A DNA stretch of 64,000 nucleotides from Osedax fenrisi (GCA_964019155.1 OZ025243.1:21073441-21137440), one strand, 5' to 3'. Shown: positions 13,572-23,665, numbered from the stretch's first letter. Notes: generated by a model from the sequence alone, not told the origin. Translations and numbers: made by a program.

Positions 13572-13880
13572 ATTGTTATTGTTATTTTTATTCTATTTTG
13601 GTGGAGTTATTTCATCCCATCCCGGAACTTAGATGAAGTTTTCACTTATAATCATATGGATCTAATGTCCCTTCGAAGCCGCTCTCATATTAAGGTATCC
13701 GTGGTTTTAATGAGAGTCGATTATTTATTTATAAACAATTATATAAGATAAGTTATCTTAGATAACTTCTAAATATTATTTTAAGACCTATTTTAATGGT
13801 CCGGACGGGACTAGAACCCTATTGCTTTTGTGTCTGACGCCTTAGCCAACTGAGCCACATATATGCCTATAGGCAGTTAT
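13572..13880 (-). mobile_element. tRNA-derived SINE, copy 2
   Basis: Same body as copy 1 (words TTCATCCCATC, GGAACTTAGATGAAG, CCTTCGAAGCCGCTCTCAT on the plus strand). The tRNA-like head lies at 13800-13880: box A (TGGCTCAGTTGGCTAAGG, minus) is good, box B has decayed to GGGTTCTAGTCCC-like sequence. The tail is AATAAC-type rather than pure A. Confidence 0.85.
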
Positions 13881-13993
13881 ATATATAGGAATGAACGAAT
13901 ATAAATATATTTATTTATGTGTATATATTTTTTGAAATACAATTTAAGTTGAAATGTAAAATATACATAGATATAAAAATTAATATATTTATA

Positions 13994-14503
13994 TTATATA
14001 ATAGTTATCATACGTTGATTTCTGTAGTGTTGATTGGTCGGCATAGTGGTGAGTATAGTGGTCAATGTAGTAGTCAGTGTAGAGGTCAATGTAGTGGTCA
14101 GTGTAGTGGTTAGTGTAGTGGTCAGTGTAGTGGTCAGTGTAGTTATCAGTGTAGAGGTCATTGTAATGGTCAATGTAGTGGTCAGTGTAGAGGTCAGTGT
14201 AGAGGTCATTGTAGTGGTCAGTGTAGTGGTCAGTGTAGAGGTCATTGTAATGGTCAATGTAGTGGTCAGTGTAGTGGTCAATGTAGTGGTCAGTTTAGAG
14301 GTCAGTGTAGAGGTCATTGTAGTGGTCAACGCTGCCGAGACTAACGTGTAAACTTTCCTGACGTCTGTGCATGTCCAGAATGTAGTTCCTTTCATCTTGC
14401 TCAGTTTGATCGGGTACCTGATCCATTGTATGGCGTCCGCCATTGTTATCACCCACGTGTTCATGGATTCCTTCTTCCGGTTAGTGATCACTCTAACGAA
14501 ATG
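13994..14503 (-). CDS. Chitin-deacetylase-like protein, last exon with Thr-rich tail
   Basis: Terminal exon of the minus-strand CE4 gene. It starts after an acceptor (ggccag) at 14504 in phase 0, matching the phase-0 end of the exon at 14891-15078. Its first 50 codons include MNTWVITMADAIQWIRYP, which fits the family's C-terminal element (DVYFVTVTQALEWM-type), followed by a late Cys (FWTC). The frame then runs without a stop through about 25 copies of a 12-bp minisatellite. This encodes roughly 110 residues dominated by LTTT and MTST, then ends at a stop at 13994. The tail would be a Thr-rich, potentially O-glycosylated stalk. Whether the tail is translated or removed by a splice before it cannot be settled from sequence alone. 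Confidence 0.72.
   Translation of the reverse strand, partial: HFVRVITNRKKESMNTWVITMADAIQWIRYPIKLSKMKGTTFWTCTDVRKVYTLVSAALTTTMTSTLTSKLTTTLTTTLTTTLTITMTSTLTTTLTTTMTSTLTSTLTTTLTITMTSTLITTLTTTLTTTLTTTLTTTLTSTLTTTLTTILTTMPTNQHYRNQRMITII
14034..14333. repeat. 12-bp minisatellite in frame with the CE4 exon
   Basis: About 25 copies of a 12-bp unit, plus-strand AGTGGTCAGTGT with G/A and T/C variants. On the minus strand it reads CTG ACC ACT ACA, i.e. Leu-Thr-Thr-Thr, and no unit breaks the frame. The plus-strand Val/Ser and Gly/Gln/Cys frames here are shadows. Confidence 0.92.
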
Positions 14504-14890
14504 CTGGCCGGCGGTGATTGGTCAAATTATATGTATTGTTACGATATGGTGCAATAATGCATTACCAGTTTACCCATGTACAATGTACATATATATATAT
14601 AGATTATTTATTCTTAGTTTTACTTTTAATAATATATAAATTATTAGTAATTATAATAATATCTAATGTATTGTTTTGACAAGTAAAACTTAAGTAGTAT
14701 AACACGTATTTAAACAATTGTTTAGATACGTATACTATACATATCTAAAAAATAGTTAAATAATTATTTATTAATTTTAAAATACATACGCACATAGTAG
14801 TTAGTTACTCTACAGCGTATGCGATAACGGTGATTACGTAATAGTAAACGTATTATTACGTAACGCGTGACGTAACACGCATGATGTAAC
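14504..14890 (-). other. Intron 5 of the CE4-like gene
   Basis: A short AT-rich intron between the donor AAG|GTTACA (minus, 14890-14885) and the acceptor ggccag at 14504. It contains no other feature. Confidence 0.65.
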
Positions 14891-15078
14891 CTTGATGCCG
14901 TCCAGCGCCAGCTTATTGCTGAGGGTAGACTCCCTGAAGTTGATCTGAATGGGGGCTCGAGTGGTCAAGTAGTGTTGCATGTAGTTACGGTACAGGAACC
15001 TATACACCTGGTAGCTGGTCTGCATCATTCGTATGCAGTCGTCGACGTATACGCAGCTCTTCAGACCTTCGAATTCGC
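14891..15078 (-). CDS. Chitin-deacetylase-like protein, exon
   Basis: A 188-nt internal exon. The acceptor gattgacag precedes it and the donor AAG|GTTACA follows. It starts with two nucleotides that complete a codon from the 16437-16649 exon and ends in phase 0. It encodes EFEGLKSCVYVDDC followed by FLYRNYMQHYLTTRAPIQIN. This corresponds to the family region with the conserved Y..NRAPfG..FHaaWL segment. TRAP is retained, but the His of the family's L-x-H motif 5 is replaced (INFRES), so one expected catalytic residue is missing. Confidence 0.82.
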
Positions 15079-15194
15079 CTGTCAATCGCGAGGGAGGGGC
15101 GTGTTTTAGGGGAGGTTTTTACTATAAGTCGGTGTATTAAAGTATGGGATGGATATAATCCATGGATAATTAAGATGCTCTTAAATGACATTTC

Positions 15195-15291
15195 TTAAGG
15201 GGGTATATCACTACTTTTTCCGGTAATAATATCCGGAAATATTTTCTAGAAAGTGATTTTCTAGCAAGTTGTAGTGGTATAACCCATTTAA
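15195..15291. mobile_element. TTAA-flanked MITE, copy 1
   Basis: Short element bounded by TTAA on both sides, with inverted ends GGGGGTATATCACTAC and (inverted) TGGGTTATACCACTAC. Its interior (TTCTAGAAAGTGATTTTCTAG) matches the neighbouring copy in reverse orientation. TTAA target sites are typical of piggyBac elements. It lies in an intron of the CE4-like gene. Confidence 0.75.
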
Positions 15292-15322
15292 AGATACTAT
15301 AATGTCGGTAAGTTGCCAGAAA

Positions 15323-15432
15323 TTAAGGGGGTATCCCACTACAAATTGTAGTCTACAATTGTAGTTAGGTTACTAGAATATCACTTTCTAGCAAACATTT
15401 CCGGAAATACTGGTAATGGGATACCCCCTTAA
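15323..15432. mobile_element. TTAA-flanked MITE, copy 2
   Basis: Ends are TTAAGGGGGTATCCCA on both sides in inverted orientation, a perfect 16-bp match including the TTAA. The interior shares TTCCGGAAAT and CTAGAAAGTGAT with copy 1. It is the better-preserved copy of the same piggyBac-like MITE family, 31 bp away from the first. Confidence 0.82.
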
Positions 15433-15639
15433 TATTATCAACGATTTCAATACTATAAGTATACGTATACTTATATGTATACATATATGTATGATAAGTC
15501 TCTAAAAATAGTAAAATTAGTCAATCTCTAAAACTTAGAACAACTTTAAAAATATGGATGTAATATTAACTGTAATAATAAAAAGATTATTAAATAAATT
15601 TCTATACGAATGGCAGCATCAATATCGGTATGAATATAT

Positions 15640-16110
15640 AATGGTAAAATTGTACCTAAGTTAACTAGAGTTGATCTGGAGAGGTAATGAAATATAATTC
15701 AAACTAAAATGCAAACAATACAACTAACTAGTTCTGTCCCTATTACTTTATGGTTATGAAACTGTGCCTCTAATATAGTATTTATATATACGAAACTTAT
15801 AAGAATCTTAAATATTTTGAATCTAAAGAAACAAAGGAAACCAACTTAGGATATGTGTAGAAGACACAGTCATTTATAGTAAAATATGAACAGATAATGC
15901 ATAAGAGCATGTGCATTATTAAAATAAGAAAAATAAGCTACTTCGGCTATATCTAATAGTAAAATATAGGATAAACATAGTTCCACCAGAAAATAAATGG
16001 ATTGATCTATAAATGAGTTGGCGGGACCGGAGTTTTGTTACATTCTATATCTATAGACGGAAGATGTTGCGGCCGTATAATTCATGTACTAATATAACGT
16101 TAGGGGACTA
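15640..16110 (+). pseudogene. Degraded LINE reverse-transcriptase tail
   Basis: Plus-strand fragments recall the C-terminal part of LINE polyproteins: LLLYGYETVPL near 15745 (family LLYG-ETW) and IRKISYFGYIS near 15925 (family RQLRYFGHI.R), separated by many stops. The order and spacing fit the RT C-terminus of the endonuclease-reverse transcriptase elements represented at 27.4 kb. It sits in an intron of the CE4-like gene. Confidence 0.5.
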
Positions 16111-16364
16111 AATAACTTAGTATATATATATATATATATATATAAATCTAGTAGGAACATTTTAATATGTAGGTTAGTAAAATAGGTGAACCTTATTTAA
16201 GATAACTTTAACATTAAAATAACTAGGAAATTCCGAGTGAATGCGGTTTATAATGAATGCGGATTATAATAGAATATATTCTATAGATAAAATTCTATAA
16301 AATTTTTATTAATTGTATGCCATTTAATTTTGTAAAATATTAAATATTAAACTATATAATACAA

Positions 16365-16408
<44 letters not shown>

Positions 16409-16436
16409 TATATATAGTATACCGGTAACATCTAAC

Positions 16437-16649
16437 CATCTACGGATAGTCTGGTGATGGGCATCTCCCAGAGACTGGCGTACCCCTTCTTGGGGCATAT
16501 ACTCGAAGGACTGCACCGATTGATGGGCGGGTAGTTAAGGGTGTACGGCCAGCTGGGGTTGTACTCGGTGATGTCGGCGTCGAGGATACCGTACAGACTG
16601 CTGTCGTACAGTAAACCCTCCGAGTCGATGGCGGAGAACATGGTGTCTC
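16437..16649 (-). CDS. Chitin-deacetylase-like protein, exon
   Basis: A 213-nt exon between acceptor cccctag and donor GATG|GTTAGA. It starts with two nucleotides (joining the phase-1 end of the 17483-17690 exon) and ends in phase 1, matching the next exon. The protein reads DTMFSAIDSEGLLYDSSL, then PSWPYTLNYP, two cysteines, and GYASLWEMPITRLS. This is the diagnostic CE4 chitin-deacetylase core: family YDSS, WPYTLDY, CP and GLWEVPMN. An alternative upstream donor (TCC|GTAGAT) would break phase, so I chose GTTAGA. The Asp and Trp of this region are kept. Confidence 0.9.
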
Positions 16650-17482
16650 CTAGGGGGTGGGGTTGGTAGGGTGTAAGGTGGGGTTATAACCTCTAGATAC
16701 GGGCGAAGAGGAGTATTTACGTCAATGCTATGTAGCCCGTGTTAGTGTTAATAGTATGCGGTATATATAGATTAGATAGGTTATGTATATATAACTTCTT
16801 TATACATATTATATATATATATATAGGTATACATTAATAAATGCAGTATATACACGTTAATCTAGCGTATGGTGTCTAGCGGAATATCTATTACGTAAAT
16901 ACTATCTGCAGTAGAACGAGATATCGATTAATACGGTTTTTGTGGGCAATTTCCTTTATACTATGTTTTCCCTCTCTACTTTTAAATGTGTGCCTTCAAA
17001 AATATCAGATTTTTTCAATTATTTCATAATCCATTATTTATTATAAATCAGTAGATGTATTTAATCGGATTGTTTTTCATAGAAATTGAAAACAAATTAA
17101 TTATTTTAGTAACCCCCCCCCCCCCATTCAAATCCCCCAAACAAATGCACTGGTGTATACCATTAACAAGTAGTACACTACGCATGCGTACCGTATTGTG
17201 TACGCATTCGTGTATACACTATATAGAGTGCATGCACTCTATATAGTACTGTATAATACTTTATAATACTGTATAATACTGTACTATACGTACTATATAT
17301 ACTATATACTATAGTATATTATATAATACTGCAGTGCACTGCAGTATAATATGGGTTACGCTATAACCCGACGAATTCAGTAATGATGGCAATGATTGAC
17401 AATCAACCCCGTAACAATTCCTAAGTAAAAAGTATACTTGTTACATATAGCGGCAGCACAGTACTGTCTACGCGGTGCTAAC
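16650..17482 (-). other. Intron of the CE4-like gene
   Basis: An AT-rich intron holding a run of 13 or more C near 17112 and two perfect palindromes (17218-17247 and 17326-17347). No exon found within it. Confidence 0.6.
17218..17347. repeat. Cluster of perfect palindromes
   Basis: A 30-bp perfect palindrome (half-site ACTATATAGAGTGCA) at 17218-17247 and a 22-bp one (ATACTGCAGTG plus complement) at 17326-17347. Between them lie short direct repeats of ATACTGTATA type. Each could form a hairpin or cruciform. Confidence 0.9.
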
Positions 17483-17690
17483 CCCTGGCGTCGATATTGG
17501 GACCCCTGGCGCCGACTATCATACGACCCGGAATGAAAGAGTTGTTAACGTAGGTCTCCTTCTGAAACTTGAGGTGTTCCTTCCACTCCTTGGTCTTCCA
17601 GTCGCGACGGCGCGAGTCAGTACGCAGACCTCCCAAGGCTATCTCGTGACCTCGCACGTAGAACTTGTGAGCCACGCACGCCACCATGTC
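17483..17690 (-). CDS. Chitin-deacetylase-like protein, exon
   Basis: A 208-nt exon from acceptor acctag to donor GGG|GTTAGC, phase 0 in and phase 1 out. It encodes DMVACVAHKFYVRGHEIALG, then a charged W...W segment and MIVGARGPNIDARG. In CE4 chitin deacetylases this is NRGHEIASHS followed by the G-R-x-P motif. The GHEIA backbone is obvious, but the family's metal-binding H(S/T)xxH is replaced by GGLRTD, so no His pair remains. The G.R.P motif 3 is partly kept (GARGP). The enzyme is probably inactive or altered. Confidence 0.9.
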
Positions 17691-18470
17691 CTAGGTACGC
17701 ATGTGTGTATGTTTGTACGCGTGCGTTGGTATACTATAGAGTATATACTATAGAGTATATATATATATACTATATTATAGTGACTGCAATATGTCATTGT
17801 TATTTATATGGTTTTATATTTTTCTAATTTAATATCCTATATATTTATAAATCATTTATAAACTATTACAACTGAATAAGACTACGGATATAATTTATAA
17901 AACGTAACATTTTTTAACCAATGCTCCATATTATATTGAACATTATCATTAATTTTGCTATTACGATTACTCGCGATAACATATAAATAAATAGACAATA
18001 ACAATTGTAATAATACACTCAATGTGAATGTACCCGAATAGTATATTAATAGATTTTAATAATAGAATTAAATATTTTATAGAGTATATAGAAATAGTAT
18101 AATAATAATAATACATAGAGTATAATATAATAATAGGTATATTTGTATATATATATATATATGGTATAAGACATACTTATTATTTAAATACAATTATAAT
18201 TACACTATCATTATATAGATATTACTATATATATATTATCTATATATACATTATAATAAATACTATAATGGTATATATTCTATATATTCTATAGAATTAT
18301 TACATATATTTATACTATAGTATATATGTAAATTGATGTATTACTATGTAGATTATAGTAATACATCGTATGTTTTTTAGTGACAAATTTTATCTACAGT
18401 AATTAAGTAATAGAGTTAAGTTATGACTCATAAGTTAATCATCGTTCGTGAGTCACGCGAGCGCACTAAC
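17691..18470 (-). other. Intron of the CE4-like gene
   Basis: An AT-rich intron with short TA runs. No exon-like segment with splice signals was seen. Confidence 0.6.
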
Positions 18471-18690
18471 CTCTATTACCCCGAATATAGTAATGGATAC
18501 CGGACAATTGTGTATCGGGTTAACGATGTTATCGGGGAATATGTCCACGATGGTCTTGTACAGTTGGATGGACAGCACCCCCGTGTAGGTGAACAGCACT
18601 ATCTGGGGGGTCTCTTCCACGGTCAAGCCCCCTGGTGGTGAACTACGACGACACGAACACGGCTGAGTGTCTGTAGGGTCGCACTTCACT
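18471..18690 (-). CDS. Chitin-deacetylase-like protein, exon
   Basis: A 220-nt exon from acceptor gcaacag to donor GAG|GTTAGT, ending in phase 0. The protein starts VKCDPTDTQPCSCRRSSPPG and continues GLTVEETPQIVLFTYTG, then NPIHNCPVSITIF. This matches the N-terminal CE4 region of animal chitin deacetylases (C...C-C, iPggl, PQ-vlltFDDA, NPNGCPi.aTFF). The catalytic motif 1 TFDD has become FTYTG: both aspartates are gone. The exon needs a phase-2 partner upstream, which the signal-peptide exon at 20625-20765 does not supply, so an exon is probably missing from this model. Confidence 0.88.
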
Positions 18691-19164
18691 CTGTTGCACG
18701 GCTGGCGGGGTTAAGAGGGGTTAAGAGGGGGTATATAGGGCATACGGGTATATGTATGGTTATTATAACTATGGTTATTTGTTTTTATGTAGAATATATT
18801 TGTATAGGCGGCAATAATAGTATATCGGGTATAATATGTAATACCAATACCTATGGGTATTTACATAAAAATACCCTAATATATATATATATATATATTT
18901 ACTCCTATAGGATTAAAGATACTCTATTATATAAAATGCCATAGCCCCATACTACTATAGTAGTATACACCTATATGTGTGTTAGGCTATTTGTATGGGC
19001 TACAACAATAGCTACTATTCAATATTATTATGAAGCTAAGAAATACAACATATATAATAGTGTATATAAACTCAATGTAAGAATTCAAATTACAGGTATT
19101 CTACATATTTTAATATATTATATATTATATAATGGTATACTATAGTATATTCTACAGTGCATCC

Positions 19165-19195
<31 letters not shown>

Positions 19196-20261
19196 CAATA
19201 TGGGGTTATTAATTAAGCATGTGTGATTGTTAGAGACCCATGATTTACACCACCCAAATAAGCCGAGTTATGCCACATTGCGAACCGGTCACTCGTGCGT
19301 ACGTAAATGATATGTTATTTGTCTATAGACAACATATACGTAACATTAATACCGTAATGTATCTTAATGTAATAATATATAATCGGCTATGAAAATATTC
19401 TATTTTATATGATTTTTTCCCGAATACAGTTAATAAAACACCCTCACTGTAGTGCACCATGGACCATGGTGTGAGTATATATATATATATATCGCATTAC
19501 CTATATATAGGTAATGCGATACATAACTAACAAATAACTATAGTTATAACTATACAAATATATTACATCTTTAATAGTAGCGAATATGTTGCGAAGACAA
19601 CTCTTTGATAGAACTATAGTATACTATAGTGAACGAGAACAGTATGATATTATTAGGCAGTAGGTGAATTAACGGATATGTTATTGAATCTATAGATTAC
19701 TTTAGTAGTTGAACACTGAACTATTAAAGAAAGTACTTATCAAGGAATATGTATTCATCATAATAACGGTAATATTTAATGTTATATGTTAAAATAACCT
19801 TTAGAACAAATGCAACTGATATTATACATTTTTCTAAATGAAATCTATGTCAGTGAAATATATATAAATATATAATAATTAGTCTATAGACCTATACATG
19901 CATAATAATATATGGTATATGTATAGTCCTATAAATATAGCATACCATTAAGTATTATTTATTGACACTTAAATCATTATAGAAGTATACACTTTAAATG
20001 ATTCTATAGATTATTTTTAAATTATAGTTATTTCATATATATATATATATGTAAAAGCGAATATATCAAAATAAAGATTTAAACACCGATTAAATAAAAA
20101 GGTTTTTAATCATATACATATTAGAATATTTAATGTTTTTTCAAATAGGCCCTATATTATACCCTAATATAACGGGTATACCTAAGTCTACTATATATTA
20201 GTTTATCTAAATATTTAACGTATTTGTAAGATATAAATTAACCTATATATTATGTCTTATA
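18691..20261 (-). other. Intron(s) upstream of the CE4 domain
   Basis: AT-rich DNA in which an additional exon (0-in, 2-out phase) is expected but not identified. A GC-richer segment at 19230-19310 is a weak candidate without a clean frame. A 30-bp perfect palindrome lies at 19491-19520. Confidence 0.5.
19491..19520. repeat. Perfect 30-bp palindrome
   Basis: Half-site ATCGCATTACCTATA followed by its exact reverse complement. It directly follows a TA run. Seen directly in the sequence. Confidence 0.95.
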
Positions 20262-20530
20262 GTTATTGTTATTTTAATATAGTAGTTGACCTACTTTCAT
20301 CCCTTCTGGGAACGTAGGCCCTACCTCGTAGGGTGAAGTTTTCCTAGATGAATTGTTCACTTATAACCATATGGCTCTAATCTCTGTTCGAAGCCGCTCT
20401 CATGTTAAGGCATCCATGGTGTTAACTAGAGCCGATTATTTATTTATACAAAATTATATAAGATTACTTCTAAATATTAAAACATATCTTATGGGTCTTG
20501 AATGGTTTGAACCGACACACGAGTAGTGTG
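20262..20530 (-). mobile_element. tRNA-derived SINE, copy 3 (head damaged)
   Basis: The body matches copies 1 and 2 (GAAGCCGCTCTCATGTTAAG, GCATCCATGG, GAGCCGATTATTTATTTATA). A tandem-looking insert is present near 20310-20345. Box B survives (GGTTCAAACC, minus), but box A and the 5' end are lost or replaced, so this copy should be transcriptionally dead. The tail is AATAAC-type. Confidence 0.8.
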
Positions 20531-20579
20531 ACACTACTGTTTACGTTACACACGTATTATCACGTCTTGTTGAGTCCCA

Positions 20580-20610
<31 letters not shown>

Positions 20611-20624
20611 GACTGCATTCTAAC

Positions 20625-20765
20625 CTTATATGTAGGATTTTTCTTAGTAGAATTCTTTCCCTTATCGTAAGGTTTAATACCGATAGTGGAGGTGAGGTCC
20701 ACTAAACACACCGTTAAAATGATAGATATGACTAACAAGCCGCCCATACCCCGCACAACCGCCAT
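20625..20765 (-). CDS. Signal-peptide first exon (probably of the CE4-like gene)
   Basis: A 47-codon exon starting at an ATG (20765) and ending at a clean donor AAG|GTTAGA. It encodes MAVVRGMGGLLVISIILTVC followed by a lysine-rich stretch: a short basic N-terminus, a hydrophobic core and a small-residue region, i.e. a secretion signal. It is GC-richer than its surroundings and lies on the same strand just upstream of the CE4 exons, which need a signal peptide. It ends in phase 0, whereas the next recognised exon expects phase 2, so at least one short exon is missing or the link is wrong. Confidence 0.6.
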
Positions 20766-21148
20766 TTTCTCGGCCAGTTATGTAATACGATGTAAGTAGG
20801 TCGACACCGTGTAAGTAGGTCAATTAAACGATCTGACTAGGTTAAGTATGTATATAGATAAGTATACCCTAGATACCAAACCCTAAAAGTATTACTTAGT
20901 TGTATTATTAATAGTAGGGATCGCGGGTATCCGGTTTCGAAATATCTGATACGAGATAATAGTGTACGGTAATGCCGTCCACCACCTAATATGGTTATAG
21001 TCTTTTTGTATGATTATATCGTCTATTGCCGGCGCTCGGTGCCCGCTCTGCGTACGTTAATCCGATGTAGGTGAGCGATAAGGGTGTTGACGACGGAGGA
21101 GGCGGAGGAGTGCTGGTGACGAGATGCTAAGTGATACTGGCGTGAAGC
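20766..21148. other. GC-richer upstream region
   Basis: Less AT-rich than its surroundings. It lies between the minus-strand signal-peptide exon and a plus-strand candidate exon, so it may hold a bidirectional promoter. There is an AG|GTGAGC donor-like word near 21070 on the plus strand. No TATA or other defined site is claimed. Confidence 0.35.
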
Positions 21149-21358
21149 TACCCAGTGGTGCCGGCTAACAATAGAGAAGCTGGCAGCAGCGATGACGAAG
21201 GTGGTATTCTATTAGACGGCGACGGGGTGATTTACGAGCCCGACCGTAGTTTATCACTATTGCGAAACCAACGAAATGCCTCACTCATTAAATCTGCTAC
21301 ACCTACCTATACGTTTAGTAAGGCGTTGAGATCGGTAGTGATATACAGGCGAAGATAG
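21149..21358 (+). CDS. Hypothetical exon, plus strand
   Basis: A GC-richer frame with protein-like composition: VPANNREAGSSDDEGGILLD, then YEPDRSLSLLRNQRN and a basic end VVIYRRR before a stop at 21358. There is no ATG at its start. The word ctacccag at 21141-21148 could be a splice acceptor, with a donor-like AG|GTGAGC about 77 bp upstream. The acidic patch followed by basic residues would suit a cytoplasmic segment, but I do not recognise a family. It could be a chance frame. Confidence 0.35.
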   Translation, partial: YPVVPANNREAGSSDDEGGILLDGDGVIYEPDRSLSLLRNQRNASLIKSATPTYTFSKALRSVVIYRRR

Positions 21359-21600
21359 TGCAGCTCATTAAAATAGATATTTCGAACGTCGTAAGACTAA
21401 AAACTCGACGATTATTTATTGCCTCGTAATTGAATACCGTTTATGTATAGTTTACGTGTATACCAGTGTATAAGAAAGCCTATAGAAATATACGGTAAAC
21501 AAAGTATTGATAGTATTAATTCAACTCGTACAATTATAGAAACTCATAAAATAATACCAACCTACATATCCTAATAAAATATAACCTAATAAAAATAAAA

Positions 21601-21690
<90 letters not shown>

Positions 21691-22454
21691 CAAATTTATA
21701 CTAGCATTTATTAAAGAACTTTATAATATTTTATAAATATTGAACTCCTAAAACTATAATATTAAAACATATAGATAGATAGATAGATATATATATATAT
21801 ATATAGTTTATTGAGTGTTGACACCCAAAATGACATGAAACAATAATGTAATGATAAATAATAAATGACAATAAGAATGGTGGTTTATACATGCCATAAG
21901 TAAAATAATATAACAATATACATAATATTAACGAGTACTGGTTTAGTTATGAATTAGTATGCATAATAGATGGTGTAACTCAGCTGATTTTTGATCTGTG
22001 ATGAGTCATCACTGATCACTGATGACTCAACTTTCTTGTAAGGGGCGACCAATTCCTATGGCATGGGAATATTCTAGAAACAGTAGAATGTATACTGACA
22101 CACATACTCCCCGAGTAATATAACAAATCGCAAAAAAATCAAATCACTTACCACAAGTATACCAAAAAGACAGAGCTAAACTAACGTTTATCACCATATT
22201 TATGAGGAAAAAATAAATAAAAATAAAGATGCTCCATTCCCTTCCCGATTTCTGTTACCATCGCCTCCTCCTATAATCTTCCCCTATTCGACTATTGCAA
22301 CAACTTACTATTCAATCACACTTTAGGACATTTTAACAATAAATAGTCTTAATATTTTATGACTAAATATTTTTATTCAAAAATTACAATATATTAATAT
22401 TATATGATTATAGATATTATTGTGATTTTAAAATTTTATTTAATCTTTTAATTC
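21359..22454. other. AT-rich non-coding stretch
   Basis: It contains a long TA/TG run (separate entry) and a short direct and inverted repeat TGATGAGTCATCACTGATCA near 21990-22025. No gene seen. Confidence 0.5.
21602..21690. repeat. (TA)n(TG)n microsatellite
   Basis: About 75 bp of perfect TA followed by a run of TG. A second, shorter (TAGA)n/(TA)n run follows near 21772-21806. Confidence 0.95.
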
Positions 22455-22816
22455 CATAGATAACGGGGGTGTCCTCATTCGGTACCCGTGTCCGAATACG
22501 GACACCCTATGTTATAATACGGACACCTTAAATACCACTAGATACATTATATATTATTGATGAATAAATCAGATAAATTACAATTACATTATTTATAATT
22601 CATTTTATGAATAATTTATTCTTATTTAATTAGTTAATAATTTATTTATTTTTATTATTTTTTTAAATAATAATACAAATTAAGTATCTAAATAATAAAA
22701 TGTGTAGATGTAGCTTTATTGGAGGTATTAATATTATGACGAACGCGATTTTTATGAAAATCAGAATAGTTAATACGCTGCGCGATAATTGGTTATAGGG
22801 TGTCCGTATTATGGAC
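22455..22816. mobile_element. Possible MITE with GTGTCC inverted repeats
   Basis: The left part holds several copies of GTGTCCGAATACGGACACCC. The right part (about 22795-22816) holds ATAGGGTGTCCGTATTATGG, which is the inverted counterpart. The intervening DNA is AT-rich and non-coding. The arrangement fits a non-autonomous DNA element, but exact termini and target duplications were not found. Confidence 0.45.
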
Positions 22817-23130
22817 TTATATGACCTCTAGATATATGCTTATAAGTTAATAAATATTTGATAAAAAATATAGAAATTATATATATTTAATTTTTAGAAT
22901 GCTTTATTTTTTAATAATATATTGTTATATATTATATAGATACATTTTTATATTCTTGAGAAGGTTTTAAGTTGACATTTTGTTTTCATAAATTTAAAAA
23001 CGTAATACAAAAATCAGTTTATTGGATATATCAGAACTATTTTGAATAATTAAAAAATATTAACAATAAAATTGCAATATTATCAACAACCAATCAGAAT
23101 CCATTTTAGTGTCACTACTACCCGATTTTA

Positions 23131-23665
23131 GGGTGTCACTAATATAAAAAAGTATATGGTAGATGTAGGATTGATTCAGGGAGATTGATTCTCCTTGATT
23201 GATTGTAGAAACATGCACAATAATCATAAATAAATATTTATAATATTTTCATGCAGACATTAAATTCATCTTTAGAATGAGACTTTAATTTTCTATTTTC
23301 CATTAAATATCAAGGAGTTACAAATTCTTTTATAAATATTTATTTTGTAATTTTTAAAAAATATATTCACAAAATCGATTAATTGATTTAATTTTTTTAT
23401 TTTATAAATTATGGAAATAAAATATACTTGTCCAATTAAATTTATTTATATACGAAAGTTGTGGGTATTCACAAGATTTATTGACATAAGTATATTTTAT
23501 TTCCATAATTTATAAAATAAAAAAATGTTAATATAATATAATATAATATAATATAATTTTATGATTTTGTTTTCTTACTTTTTACTTCAGGAAAATGTGA
23601 ATTATCAAATTAATTTAAATATAGGCACATGTATAATAGTGACATGTGTGTAATAGTGACACCCC
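23131..23665. mobile_element. Possible MITE with GGGTGTCACTA ends
   Basis: GGGTGTCACTAATAT at 23131 is inverted at 23654-23665 (GGGGTGTCACTATTAC on the minus strand). Inside lies a perfect 39-bp inverted repeat (23391-23429 and 23488-23526) with a 58-nt loop, then an ATAAT pentamer run. The terminal assignment is tentative; the internal hairpin is certain. Confidence 0.45.
23391..23526. repeat. 39-bp perfect inverted repeat
   Basis: The left arm begins ATTTTTTTATTTTATAAATT and ends AATATACTT at 23429. The right arm 23488-23526 is its exact complement in reverse, leaving a 58-nt loop. It would fold as a strong AT-rich hairpin. Confidence 0.95.

Noticed and set aside
14034..14351. Plus-strand Val/Ser frame over the 12-bp minisatellite
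   Set aside because: Shadow of the minus-strand CE4 exon and repeat; only the minus frame connects to a recognisable domain.
18423..18641. Plus-strand 72-codon frame
   Set aside because: Shadow of the CE4 exon at 18471-18690; likewise the plus-strand frame at 17475-17753 over the exon at 17483-17690.
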